Positions 1 through 7,125 of a DNA stretch of 18,258 bases are shown piece after piece (the first letter of the stretch is position 1; every line of letters begins with the position of its first letter). Made by a program: the position numbers and the translations under genes. The stretch covers positions 1 to 18,258 of the forward strand of contig JAJUJY010000082.1 of the NCBI GenBank assembly GCA_029265085.1, in the 5' to 3' direction. This DNA comes from Chloroflexota bacterium. GTDB taxonomy: Bacteria; Chloroflexota; Anaerolineae; Anaerolineales; Anaerolineaceae. The notes under the pieces were generated by a model. The model worked only from the letters and a program-made list of their open reading frames with translations. It had not been told where the DNA came from and searched no databases.

Positions 1-618
1 ACCAAAGGCTTTCCAATCAAATTCGCGCTCGCGGGTTTCGGCGCCTTCCCGCATGGATAAGACCAGGGGGATGGGCAGGATCGTCAGCCCGGCCAGCAGC
101 CAGAAAACCGCCTGCCAGGATGCGCTCTGTGCCAACAATCCGACCACCGAGGCCGTCACAATTACGCCCACGGCGCGCCCGCCAACCATGAACCCCTGGA
201 TGGTGCCTTTCTCGCTGATGGGGGTGGTATCCAGCGCAAGGCCGTCGGTGCAGGTGTCATAGAGCGCCATACCCAGCTGCAGGATGAAGGCCAGGGCAAC
301 AAAACCCCAATAAGCACGCGCCGGGTCGATAAACGGCGCAATAATCAGGCAAACCAGTTGGATGAACAGGCCGAGCAGAATATAAGGCCGCCGGTGTCCC
401 ATACCAAACAGGCTGACCTTGTCACTGAGCAGCCCAAAGAAAATCTTAATTACAAACGGGATCAATGCAATCGATGAAAAGATGCCCACGCTGGTCATGG
501 TGAGGCCGCGCGAGAGAAAATAAAGCGCGTTCAGGGCTGTGAAGTAGCTAAGAATGGTGCCCTGGGTGAAGTAAAGCAAACCGAACATACTGTAACGCAG
601 TGCTTTGGGGGTATTCAT
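1..618 (-). CDS. MFS transporter, N-terminal 206 residues (cut by left edge)
   Basis: The frame is open from an ATG at 618 down to base 1, so only the N-terminal half of a membrane transporter is present. The translation begins MNTPKALRYSMFGLLYFTQG and shows about six hydrophobic segments. Between segments 2 and 3 lies an MFS motif A-like loop: G-LLSDK near residue 65, then GHRRPYI about ten residues later. This resembles the AmpG/PucC/BT1 branch of the superfamily, as does a later YDTCTDGLALD stretch near residue 120. Members move solutes across the inner membrane; the substrate cannot be told. AGAGG lies about 7 nt before the ATG, which supports this start. The gene diverges from the kinase gene at 776. 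A TATAAT on the minus strand (697-692) could be its -10, but I find no convincing -35. Confidence 0.85.
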   Translation of the reverse strand, partial: MNTPKALRYSMFGLLYFTQGTILSYFTALNALYFLSRGLTMTSVGIFSSIALIPFVIKIFFGLLSDKVSLFGMGHRRPYILLGLFIQLVCLIIAPFIDPARAYWGFVALAFILQLGMALYDTCTDGLALDTTPISEKGTIQGFMVGGRAVGVIVTASVVGLLAQSASWQAVFWLLAGLTILPIPLVLSMREGAETREREFDWKAFG

Positions 619-718
619 GATTGGACCTCTTGGGGAAGGGAGAATAAAACCTGAAATAAGTATAGGATAAATCCGGCCAGCGGACAAACCGATTATAATT
701 CGGCTTGCGCTCAGTATC

Positions 719-747
719 TTGTTTTTGGGGAAAACGCCTCGTATGAT
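719..747 (+). promoter_or_regulatory. Candidate sigma-70 promoter for the kinase gene
   Basis: TTGTTT (719-724) and TATGAT (742-747) are separated by 17 bp. The predicted start near 754 would give a leader of about 20 nt before the ATG at 776. The -35 matches consensus only at TTG, so this is moderate support. Confidence 0.4.
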
Positions 748-775
748 CCACCTTTAATTCATTGGCTTTGGTCTT

Positions 776-1765
776 ATGGAAAAAGAAATTCAACAAAAAT
801 TCAATACGGATATATTACGCAATGCGGCTGACTGCTTTGGCTTTCAATCGCAGCAGGCTGTTGCGCTGGATGGGTTTGAAAATTTTTTATTTGAGGTCCC
901 TCGCAATGGTCAGGCCGCAATTTTGCGCATTTCGCACAGTGCCAAAAAGTCGTTGGACCTGAACCTGGCTGAATTGGAATGGCTTTCTTATCTCTCGGCG
1001 AACGGTGCGGATGTGGTCCGCCCGCTGCCCTCTCAGGCTGGAAACCCGGTCGAGGTGATCCCGCTGGAGGACGGTTCCTATTTCAACGCGGTTTGCTTTG
1101 AAAAGATCGAGGGACGCCACCCGGAGGGAGCTGACTTTAACGAACACCTGTACGAAGCCTGGGGACGCGCTTTAGGGAAAATTCACCGGCTCTCGCGCAG
1201 TTACCAGCCCGCCAACCCGGCTGTGCACCGCCCGCGTTGGGATGAAGAAGTGGAAATCACCCGCGCCGAGGTATATCTGCGCGGGCAGGATAAGGTGATT
1301 GCAAAGCTGTATGACACAGTTGCCCGGATGCGCGCCTTGCCGCAGGATGCCCGGTCGTTTGGGTTGGTGCATAATGACGCCCATCCGCACAACTTCCTGA
1401 CGGACGGACGCTGGGTCAAGTTTATTGATTTTGATGACTGCGTCTATAACTGGTATCTGTACGATCTGGCCTACGGCCTGTTCAGCACCTGTGTTTACCC
1501 GCCCAAGCCGGGACCGCGCGAGGATTTTGCGCGCGAACTATGGCCGGCGCTGGTTAGCGGCTACCGCCAGGAGAATGAGCTGGAGGATGCCTGGCTGGAA
1601 CAGGTGCCGTTATTTTTGCAGTTCTGCGAATTGGGGCAATACATTGTTATTCACCGCGCCTGCGACCTGGACAACCTGGACCCGTGGCCAAAGTGGTTTA
1701 TGAACGGCCGCCGCGAACGCATTGAAAACAATGTCCCCTACCTGGATATGGACTTCAAAGTCTAG
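776..1765 (+). CDS. Aminoglycoside phosphotransferase-fold small-molecule or protein kinase
   Basis: This 329-residue protein has the APH/choline-kinase fold signature. The catalytic loop is HNDAHPHN at 199-206, with H199, catalytic-base D201 and N206. The metal-binding motif FIDFDD follows, with D218, and then YDLAY at 229-233. The N-lobe around 32-60 (GFENFLFEV, AAILRIS) fits the nucleotide-binding beta sheet. Such proteins transfer phosphate from ATP to a hydroxyl group. The broad layout resembles SrkA/RdoA stress kinases and type-II homoserine kinases, and nothing points to an antibiotic as substrate. It probably acts in the cytoplasm, having no signal peptide or membrane segment. No strong Shine-Dalgarno precedes the ATG. 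The gene stands alone: MFS diverges upstream, and the UroD-like gene converges 8 bp downstream, with no clear terminator between. The fold is secure; the substrate is unknown. Confidence 0.85.
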   Translation: MEKEIQQKFNTDILRNAADCFGFQSQQAVALDGFENFLFEVPRNGQAAILRISHSAKKSLDLNLAELEWLSYLSANGADVVRPLPSQAGNPVEVIPLEDGSYFNAVCFEKIEGRHPEGADFNEHLYEAWGRALGKIHRLSRSYQPANPAVHRPRWDEEVEITRAEVYLRGQDKVIAKLYDTVARMRALPQDARSFGLVHNDAHPHNFLTDGRWVKFIDFDDCVYNWYLYDLAYGLFSTCVYPPKPGPREDFARELWPALVSGYRQENELEDAWLEQVPLFLQFCELGQYIVIHRACDLDNLDPWPKWFMNGRRERIENNVPYLDMDFKV

Positions 1766-1773
1766 ACGGTGTT

Positions 1774-2781
1774 TTAACCCCGGCTGGCATTAAACGCAGC
1801 AACCTCAGCGTAAAATGCATCCATACTGGCCAGGGGCGTGCCTGGCGGCAGGTCGCAGCCGGAGGAAATGATGAAATTGGCATAAGCAGCCGTATCCGCC
1901 AGTAATTGGCGGGTACGCTGTGCCACTTCGGCTGGGGCAAGATCATAAAATACACTGGTGGGGTCGAGGTTGCCGCATAGAACAATTTGCCGGTCCGTCT
2001 GTGCCAGTGCCGCCAGAAGATCCATCGGCTGGCCAAAGTGATAACTGGACGCGCCGGATTCCAACAAGGCCGGCAGATGCACCAGCCGCGCTCCGCAATT
2101 ATGCAAAATCAGGCTGAAGGATTCGGTCTCAGCGGCAGTGATCATCTGTTTGACATAGGGGGACACAAATTTGCTTACCCCGCGCGGTGAGATTAACCCG
2201 GCGGTTGGTTCAGCCATAATCACCCCGTCTGCACCGGCATCCCGCAAGGCGCAGGCATAGGTTGTTAGAAAATCCGTGGCGCGCTGCACCAAAGCCGTCA
2301 TTAAGCCGGGATCGGTAGCCGTTAATTTAAGAGTCTCAGAAACTCCAAACAGACGCGCAGCCAGCGAAAAAGGTCCAATCATACCGGCCATTACTGGCAC
2401 ACCGGCGGGGGCGCTGGCTTTCATCCGGCGAATCGCTTCCAATGCGACCCAGGTGCGGGCGTCACCTGGCTGGGGTGTAGGTAAAGCATCCAATTCTGCA
2501 GAATTAGTGACCTTGCGCCCAACGACGGTTGGAATTTCTGTTTCGGAGGCCATAATTTCACAGCCGAACGCCTCTGCTTCCAGGCTGAGGTCCATTGCGG
2601 TCAGGAAGAAGGGAATTTGGAAGCGTTCAAACATGGCTAATTGCGAATCAAGCTGCGCCTGCGGATTGCTGGCAGCTTCCCAGACACTGGCGCGGGTAAT
2701 TTCCAATCCGGCATAGACTCCAATTGGCATGGCCAGGCGCGTGGAAGAGGCGAGGATTTGACTCAGAAGTTGTGCGGGCAT
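1774..2781 (-). CDS. UroD/MtaA-family cobamide-dependent methyltransferase-like protein
   Basis: This 335-residue cytoplasmic protein belongs to the uroporphyrinogen decarboxylase superfamily but looks like the MtaA/MtbA/CmuA branch. Those proteins move methyl groups between a corrinoid protein and a thiol such as coenzyme M. The zinc ligand pattern of that branch, H-x-C with a distant C, is present: LHNCG (H227, C229) and SSGCDLPPG (C309). The HemE N-terminal signature is absent. GPFSLAARLFG and AEPTAGLISP also fit the TIM-barrel core. I place the start at the ATG at 2781, because GGAG stands 5 nt upstream. A TTG seven codons further up (2802) has no ribosome site. No corrinoid-binding protein or reactivase is next to it. 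The methyl donor and acceptor are unknown, and heme synthesis is unlikely. Confidence 0.8.
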   Translation of the reverse strand: MPAQLLSQILASSTRLAMPIGVYAGLEITRASVWEAASNPQAQLDSQLAMFERFQIPFFLTAMDLSLEAEAFGCEIMASETEIPTVVGRKVTNSAELDALPTPQPGDARTWVALEAIRRMKASAPAGVPVMAGMIGPFSLAARLFGVSETLKLTATDPGLMTALVQRATDFLTTYACALRDAGADGVIMAEPTAGLISPRGVSKFVSPYVKQMITAAETESFSLILHNCGARLVHLPALLESGASSYHFGQPMDLLAALAQTDRQIVLCGNLDPTSVFYDLAPAEVAQRTRQLLADTAAYANFIISSGCDLPPGTPLASMDAFYAEVAAFNASRG

Positions 2782-2861
2782 GGTGACTCCATCATAGATC
2801 AATCGCGATAAAGATTTCCGGTAACGCTCTTTGCTGCGCCTGTCTGGCAGGAATACGCATT

Positions 2862-2896
2862 GGAATCATCCGGCACGATGGGTGATTTCTGATTCC
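2862..2896 (-). repeat. Inverted repeats in the leader upstream of the MtaA-like gene
   Basis: GGAATCA (2862-2868) and TGATTCC (2890-2896) form a perfect 7-bp inverted repeat with a 21-nt loop. Inside it, AATCATCC (2864-2871) can pair instead with GGGTGATT (2880-2887), 8 bp with one wobble. The two foldings share one arm and exclude each other. The element sits about 80 nt before the ATG at 2781 and about 100 nt before the lipoprotein gene on the other strand. I recognise no known riboswitch in it. Confidence 0.35.
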
Positions 2897-2994
2897 GGGG
2901 GCAGCAAATAAATATTGATTTGGACTTGGATTTGGAACAGGAAAACTGATTGAACGAACAAGAAATATTGTATGATCAAAGCAGGGAAATTTCA

Positions 2995-3141
2995 ATGAAA
3001 AAGCGAAACTGGCAAATCATTTTCCTGCTTTGTTTACTGGCGCTGCTTTCGCTGGCCTGTATTAACCTGGGCGCAGTATTGGACGACACGTTTAACGGGA
3101 TTATCAAACAACTGCCTGCGCTGCCTGCCTATTGGATTTAA
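2995..3141 (+). CDS. Small predicted lipoprotein, 48 residues
   Basis: A very short reading frame starts at the ATG at 2995, with AGGG 8 nt upstream. It encodes MKKRNWQ, a hydrophobic stretch IIFLLCLLALLSLA and then a lipobox LSLA-C with C21. This is a classic type II lipoprotein signal. The mature part is only about 28 residues (CINLGAVLDDTFNG onward), so it may be a membrane-anchored peptide. An in-frame upstream extension to about 2950 lacks a ribosome site and would bury the signal peptide. The gene ends 4 bp before the convergent nitroreductase gene. I do not recognise the family. The signal and ribosome site make it more likely real than chance, but the C-terminal part could be the remnant of a longer gene. 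Confidence 0.55.
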   Translation: MKKRNWQIIFLLCLLALLSLACINLGAVLDDTFNGIIKQLPALPAYWI

Positions 3142-3145
3142 TCAC

Positions 3146-3658
3146 TCACCAACGTTCGCGGTGTACCATTTGATCGAGGGGTTGGCGCCCGCCTTTCTGC
3201 GGCGGGCGGGTCAGTACCTGCGCGTCTAGCGGGTAGCCAAAGGAGATGGCAATGCGCAGATATAATTCCTTTGGAAAGCCGAGCAATTCGCGGGCTTTAT
3301 CTGGTTCGTAAATGGAGGCCAGGCAAGAGCCAACGCCCAACTCCCAGGCAGCCAGCTGCATATAGGCAGCCGTCTGTCCCACATCAAACATCGTCTGAAA
3401 TTTTTCACCCGGATCAGGGTGGACGATCGCTACGCCCAAAGCAGCCCCAGCCAGGTGTCCTGCCCAGGTGCCGCATTCAGATAAGGCTTTCAGTGTGGTT
3501 TTCTCGGTGATGGCAATAAAATGCCAGGGTTGGGTGTTCTTGGAGGACTGAGAGCGGCGGCCAGCTTTGAGGATGGTTTGGATCACTTGCTCGGGCAGCG
3601 GCTGGTCTTGAAATTCACGCACGGCGCGCTTATATCGAATCGCATCTGAAACGTTCAA
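3146..3658 (-). CDS. Nitroreductase-family FMN oxidoreductase
   Basis: This 170-residue protein has the FMN-binding signatures of the nitroreductase fold: RYKRAVREF at 8-16 (the usual R-x-x-R phosphate/FMN contact), RRSQSSKNTQPWHF at 34-47, FDVGQTAAYMQLAAWELG at 91-108 and KGGRQPLDQMV at 155-165. Family members are dimeric flavoenzymes that reduce nitro groups, quinones, flavins or enones with NAD(P)H. The short length fits the small BluB/SagB-like or YdgI-like group. The physiological substrate is not evident. The start is a TTG at 3658, which is decided by a strong GGAGG 6 nt upstream; no ATG in frame has a comparable site. It lies 27 bp downstream of rdgB on the same strand, so the two are probably co-transcribed. 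Confidence 0.9.
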   Translation of the reverse strand: MNVSDAIRYKRAVREFQDQPLPEQVIQTILKAGRRSQSSKNTQPWHFIAITEKTTLKALSECGTWAGHLAGAALGVAIVHPDPGEKFQTMFDVGQTAAYMQLAAWELGVGSCLASIYEPDKARELLGFPKELYLRIAISFGYPLDAQVLTRPPQKGGRQPLDQMVHRERW

Positions 3659-3685
3659 GTCTCACCTCCGGTTAAAAAGCTCTTT

Positions 3686-4300
3686 TTATTTTTCGATTAA
3701 CTGCCGCAGAATGGGGAGCGCTGCCTGGAGAGCCCGGGCACGGTGGCTGATCTGGTTTTTCACTTCCGAGGGTAGTTCCGCCATCGTTTTGCCGTATTCC
3801 GGCAGGTAAAAAATGGGGTCATAGCCAAACCCATTCTGCCCGCGTTCTTCGGGAATGATCCATCCGGGGCAATCGCCTTCTGTAAAGATTAAGTCTGCCT
3901 GTGGAACTGCAATCGCTACCGTGGCGTGAAAATGAGCAGGCCAGCCGGGCGCACCTGGCGGAACAGGCAGCGGATGAAGGTTTTGTAATAGATAGGCGCG
4001 CCGGTCTGCATCGGTGGCGCCTGGTTTGGTGGAATAACGCGCGGAATGCAAGCCGGGTGCGCCGTCTAATGCATCCACTTCCAGCCCCGAATCGTCTGCC
4101 AGGGTGATCAAATTGGATGCCTGGCAGTATGCGTTGGCTTTTAGTGCCGCATTTTCTGCGTAGGTCTGGCCGGTTTCTTCCACCTCCAGGGTGATTCCCA
4201 AGTCGGCTGGCAAAAGCAGCTGGCAGGGCAGATCATTTAAGATGGCCTGGATTTCTTTTAATTTTCCCCGGTTGGTGCTGGCAATTAATAATGAAATCAT
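3686..4300 (-). CDS. rdgB: dITP/XTP pyrophosphatase (RdgB/HAM1)
   Basis: This 204-residue cytoplasmic enzyme hydrolyses non-canonical purine triphosphates (ITP, dITP, XTP) to monophosphate and pyrophosphate, keeping them out of DNA and RNA. The family motifs are all present: STNRGKLKEI at 8-17, VEETGQTYAENA at 40-51, LADDSGLEVDALDG at 67-80, GLHSARYS at 83-90, NGFGYDPIFYLP at 156-167 and SHRARAL at 185-191. The length is typical. I use the ATG at 4300, because AGGAA lies 5 nt upstream. An ATG eleven codons earlier (4333) has no ribosome site. It is the first gene of a likely two-gene unit with the nitroreductase, and it diverges from yceD across 109 bp. Confidence 0.95.
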   Translation of the reverse strand: MISLLIASTNRGKLKEIQAILNDLPCQLLLPADLGITLEVEETGQTYAENAALKANAYCQASNLITLADDSGLEVDALDGAPGLHSARYSTKPGATDADRRAYLLQNLHPLPVPPGAPGWPAHFHATVAIAVPQADLIFTEGDCPGWIIPEERGQNGFGYDPIFYLPEYGKTMAELPSEVKNQISHRARALQAALPILRQLIEK

Positions 4301-4339
4301 ACTGTTTCCTTTGATTTTTATTAAATTAATCATAATAAC

Positions 4340-4368
4340 TTGACTAGGCCGAATCGCTATGATATAAT
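4340..4368 (+). promoter_or_regulatory. Strong sigma-70 promoter for yceD (and possibly rpoD)
   Basis: TTGACT (4340-4345) and TATAAT (4363-4368) are spaced by exactly 17 bp, one mismatch from the full consensus. The predicted start is near 4375, giving a leader of about 35 nt before the GTG at 4410. This is one of the two best promoters in the window. Confidence 0.8.
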
Positions 4369-4409
4369 GCCAATGTCAGGAATTATACCTTTTAAGTAGC
4401 TATTTCCCA

Positions 4410-4892
4410 GTGAATCATCCACGCCGACCGCTGCGAATTAATGTAGGTTTTTTGATTAATGCCCCGATTGGGACATCCCGGGATTTCAGTTTCGAATATC
4501 CCGAAGTTGTCTTGTCGCAGGATCTGTTGTTGACGAATTTCAAGGGAGTGGCACATATCAGCCGCACGCCGCAAGGCTTGTTGGTTGAGGCAGAATTTGA
4601 GGGGAAGCATACTGCCGAATGTGTTCGTTGTTTGGAAGAGTATCATCAGTTATTACATGCGACCTATACCGAATTGTTTGCTTTTAAATTCCGCCGTTCG
4701 CCTGAGTCCGAATTGATTGTGCCTGAAGATGGTCATATTGATCTCGGTATTCTAACGCGGGATTATCTCATTGTTGAGATGCCAATCAAACCAGTCTGTC
4801 GCCCGGAGTGCAAAGGTCTTTGTATGATTTGCGGAACAAACTTAAACGAATCGACCTGCGAGCACCAGGGACGGGTGGAATTAGAAGAGTAA
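4410..4892 (+). CDS. yceD: YceD/DUF177 family protein (23S rRNA accumulation protein)
   Basis: This 160-residue protein carries the DUF177 cysteine pattern: ECVRCLEEY with C71 and C74, then C130, C134, C138, C141 and C150 in CRPECKGLCMICG and the following ten residues. The DGHIDLGILTRDYLIVEMPIKPVC stretch is also typical, as is the N-terminal INVGFLINAPIGTSRDF. In E. coli the homologue is needed for normal accumulation of large-subunit rRNA, and the cysteines probably bind zinc. The GTG at 4410 is the only sensible start, since an in-frame stop lies at 4365-4367 and no ATG intervenes. Its ribosome site is weak. In most bacteria rpmF (ribosomal protein L32) follows directly. Here a 196-bp gap without any L32-like frame follows, and then the sigma factor gene. 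Confidence 0.9.
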   Translation: MNHPRRPLRINVGFLINAPIGTSRDFSFEYPEVVLSQDLLLTNFKGVAHISRTPQGLLVEAEFEGKHTAECVRCLEEYHQLLHATYTELFAFKFRRSPESELIVPEDGHIDLGILTRDYLIVEMPIKPVCRPECKGLCMICGTNLNESTCEHQGRVELEE

Positions 4893-4902
4893 GAGGTCAA
4901 CC

Positions 4903-4929
4903 GCCGGGCTGCCGGCCTGTAGTTTTATT
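4903..4929 (+). terminator. Weak hairpin after yceD
   Basis: GCCGG (4903-4907) and CCGGC (4912-4916) form a perfect 5-bp stem with a 4-nt loop, 11 nt after the yceD stop. A modest T-rich tail (AGTTTTATT) follows. It may be a weak or partial terminator that lets some transcripts run into rpoD. The rest of the 4893-5088 gap shows no clear promoter or gene. Confidence 0.35.
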
Positions 4930-5088
4930 CAGCGACTCAGAGAGGGCCAAGAGTCATTGTTTCAAGTAAGTCGTTCCAGGATTGTTTTTCCCGACGTATT
5001 GTAGGTTCACCAGGTGGGTGCTGTTTTTTCTCACCTTGCGACCGGACGGATTCGGCAAGTGGGGTAAATCTCGTCAGGAGGAAATTCA

Positions 5089-6267
5089 GTGGCAAATCCG
5101 GGCAGGCGCAAACGAAGCTCAGAAATTCTGAGCATGTTGCTGGAAAAAGCTGATGTTCAAGGATACTTAACCACCGAAGATTTAATGGAGGTTTATCCGG
5201 ATGTCAGCCATGATGCTGAACGCCTTCAAGCGATGGTGGTGACACTGCGCCGGCATGGCGTGGAATTGTACGACCGGGAAAATGAAGCAAATTTTCCGGA
5301 AGAAGAAGATTTTGCAGAAGATAATGCGGAAGGTTGTGTCAACGTAGAGTCAATTTCAAGTGACGACACGATTGGACTGTACCTCAAGGAAATGTCGCGT
5401 GTACCGCTGCTGGCAATGGACGAGGAACAAGAGCTGGCAAAGCGGATTGAACGAGGACGGTATGCGCGCAAAGCCCTGGAAAAATTAAACGGCAGCTGCT
5501 CGCCTTCGCGCCGCCAGGAACTGGAGCAGCAAATGGCGGACGGGGTACTGGCACGCGAGCACCTGATTAAAGCCAATACCCGCCTGGTAGTTAGCATTGC
5601 CAAGCGCTACATGGGCCGGGGTGTGCCGTTCCTGGACCTGATCCAGGAGGGCAATCTGGGGTTGATGAAAGCCGTGGAAAAATATGAGTATAAACGCGGT
5701 TTTCGCTTTTCCACCTACGCTACCTGGTGGATCCGGCAGACGATCACCCGTTCAATTGCTGATCAGGGACGCACGATTCGCGTACCGGTGCACATGGTGG
5801 ATCGTATCCGCCAGTTATACCGCCTGACCCATGAAATGGAACAAAAACTGGGACGCCAGCCCAATACAGAAGAATTGGCCGAAGCCTTAAATGTGCCGAT
5901 CACCAAGGTCGATTGGATGATGCGCGTTTCCTGGCTGCCGCTTTCCCTGGAAAGCCCAATCAATGAAGATGAAGAAGATTCTGAATTGGGAATGTTCGTT
6001 GAAGATAATGTGACCCCCACCCCCATTCAGAGTGCCTACAGCAAAATGCTGCGGGAAAAAATTGAGGATGTGCTGGATACACTTCCTCCCCGCGAGGCGC
6101 GAATTTTACGCCTGCGCTTTGGGTTGGAAAACGGGCATACCTACACCTTGGAAGAAGTCGGCCAAAAATTTGGTCTGACCCGCGAGCGTATTCGCCAGAT
6201 TGAAAGCAAAGCGCTGCGCCGGTTGCGCCATCCGCGCCGCTCCCGCCAGCTCAGGGAATATCTCTAA
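5089..6267 (+). CDS. rpoD: Primary RNA polymerase sigma factor (RpoD/SigA type)
   Basis: This 392-residue sigma-70 has all domains in order. A region 1.1-like start (about 12-60, with GYLTTEDLMEVYPD) is followed by an acidic linker (67-80) and region 1.2 (91-122, DDTIGLYLKEMSRVPLL). Region 2 spans 153-235, with HLIKANTRLVVSIAKRYMGRG, DLIQEGNLGLMKAVEKYEY, the -10 recognition and melting segment FSTYATWWIRQTITR and RTIRVPVHM. Region 3 spans about 240-320. Region 4 (322-392) has LPPREARILRLRFGL and the helix-turn-helix TLEEVGQKFGLTRERIRQIE. It directs core polymerase to housekeeping promoters, which fits the consensus-like promoters seen here. The GTG start is fixed by AGGAGG 7 nt upstream. Its 3' end overlaps the convergent hydrolase gene by 17 bp. 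It is shorter than E. coli RpoD, as in many non-proteobacteria, lacking the large non-conserved insert. Confidence 0.95.
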   Translation: MANPGRRKRSSEILSMLLEKADVQGYLTTEDLMEVYPDVSHDAERLQAMVVTLRRHGVELYDRENEANFPEEEDFAEDNAEGCVNVESISSDDTIGLYLKEMSRVPLLAMDEEQELAKRIERGRYARKALEKLNGSCSPSRRQELEQQMADGVLAREHLIKANTRLVVSIAKRYMGRGVPFLDLIQEGNLGLMKAVEKYEYKRGFRFSTYATWWIRQTITRSIADQGRTIRVPVHMVDRIRQLYRLTHEMEQKLGRQPNTEELAEALNVPITKVDWMMRVSWLPLSLESPINEDEEDSELGMFVEDNVTPTPIQSAYSKMLREKIEDVLDTLPPREARILRLRFGLENGHTYTLEEVGQKFGLTRERIRQIESKALRRLRHPRRSRQLREYL

Positions 6268-7105
6268 ACCAGGGTTTGGTCTGAGAAATTTGCGCATTTT
6301 CTGCCGGGGTTTTGTGAATATTGAAATCTTCCGGCAGCGGACTGGGCTTGAGTGTTTCCAACAAGCCTAAAATTCCGGCGCGCAGTTCGCAAGCTCTTTC
6401 CAGAACCAGCATGTGCCCTGCACCTGTGAAGGTTTGCAAAGTAGCGTTGGGTAGGGTGTTTGCCAGGAAATTGGAGAACTGCGGCGGGGTCAGCCGGTCT
6501 TCTGTTCCGCATGCCACATAGGCCGGGATGCCAATTTCGGCGGCGTGGCGGCGCAGATCAAACCGGGAACAGGCCAGCCAGTCGCCGTATAAGACACTGG
6601 GGCGGGTTTTCTTAAATCCTTCCATAACCTTGCTGGATAGTGCAGCGGGTAATGAGGTTGAGCTGAGCAATTCTTGAAGGGTTTGCAAACCGGCAGGAGC
6701 GGTCAGGGGGCTGGAGAGTGCCTGTACCATGCCTTGCGGCACACCCAGGTACGCTCCGCTGGAAATTAATCCAATCGCGGCGGTGTGTTGGGGGTAATCA
6801 AGGGCCATGTTCAGAGCAATTGCGCCGCCCATCGAATGGCCGATAAAAACAGCCTGGTACAGCTTGAGGGTGGCCAGCAGGTCAACCAGGGCTGCTGTAT
6901 ATGCTTCAATTGATTGCGCTCCGACCCCCTCGGAACGCCCGTGTCCGGGGAGGTCCACCGCCAGCACCGTATACCCGGTTAACCGGCGCAGTTCTGCAGG
7001 CCAGCAGAGATGATCGCTGCCTGCCCCGTGAATCAAGATCACGGGTTTCTGTTCTTGGTTCCCCCCCTCGTACACCGTGTAATACAATCCGGCTGCCAAG
7101 GGCAT
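6251..7105 (-). CDS. Alpha/beta-fold hydrolase
   Basis: This 284-residue protein has the full alpha/beta-hydrolase machinery: oxyanion HGAG at 26-29, DLPGHGRSEG at 51-60, nucleophile elbow GHSMGG with S91, acid D203 in CGTEDRLTP and H231 in GAGHMLVLE. It has no signal peptide, so it should act in the cytoplasm on an ester, lactone or similar bond. Carboxylesterase, lactonase and MhpC-like activities are all possible. The ATG at 7105 is supported by GAGG 8 nt upstream. The gene starts 20 bp after the histidine kinase stop and is probably co-transcribed with it. About 35 residues after the catalytic fold (from about 250) form a proline-rich tail, whose coding end overlaps rpoD on the opposite strand. 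Confidence 0.9.
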   Translation of the reverse strand: MPLAAGLYYTVYEGGNQEQKPVILIHGAGSDHLCWPAELRRLTGYTVLAVDLPGHGRSEGVGAQSIEAYTAALVDLLATLKLYQAVFIGHSMGGAIALNMALDYPQHTAAIGLISSGAYLGVPQGMVQALSSPLTAPAGLQTLQELLSSTSLPAALSSKVMEGFKKTRPSVLYGDWLACSRFDLRRHAAEIGIPAYVACGTEDRLTPPQFSNFLANTLPNATLQTFTGAGHMLVLERACELRAGILGLLETLKPSPLPEDFNIHKTPAENAQISQTKPWFRDIP

Positions 7106-7125
7106 AAATTTTTCCTCAAATGGAT

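Noticed and set aside
548..796. Minus-strand 82-residue frame across the MFS start
   Set aside because: It overlaps the MFS start region and the divergent control region in another frame and has no ribosome site or recognisable motif.
776..1765. Antibiotic-resistance phosphotransferase
   Set aside because: Only the general APH-fold motifs are present, and no mobile element or resistance context is seen.
2276..2716. 146-residue plus-strand frame inside the MtaA-like gene
   Set aside because: It is antisense to a well-supported gene and its composition is that of a shadow frame.
1774..2781. Uroporphyrinogen decarboxylase HemE for heme synthesis
   Set aside because: The HemE N-terminal arginine-rich signature is missing, while the H-x-C...C zinc ligands of the methyltransferase branch are present.
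2782..2994. Cobalamin riboswitch before the methyltransferase-like gene
   Set aside because: I cannot find the conserved B12-box sequence or the expected stem arrangement; only short hairpins are visible.
4893..5088. Hidden rpmF or other small gene between yceD and rpoD
   Set aside because: No frame gives the basic L32 sequence. The only short frame (GTG near 5016, 17 codons) has no ribosome site or recognisable product.
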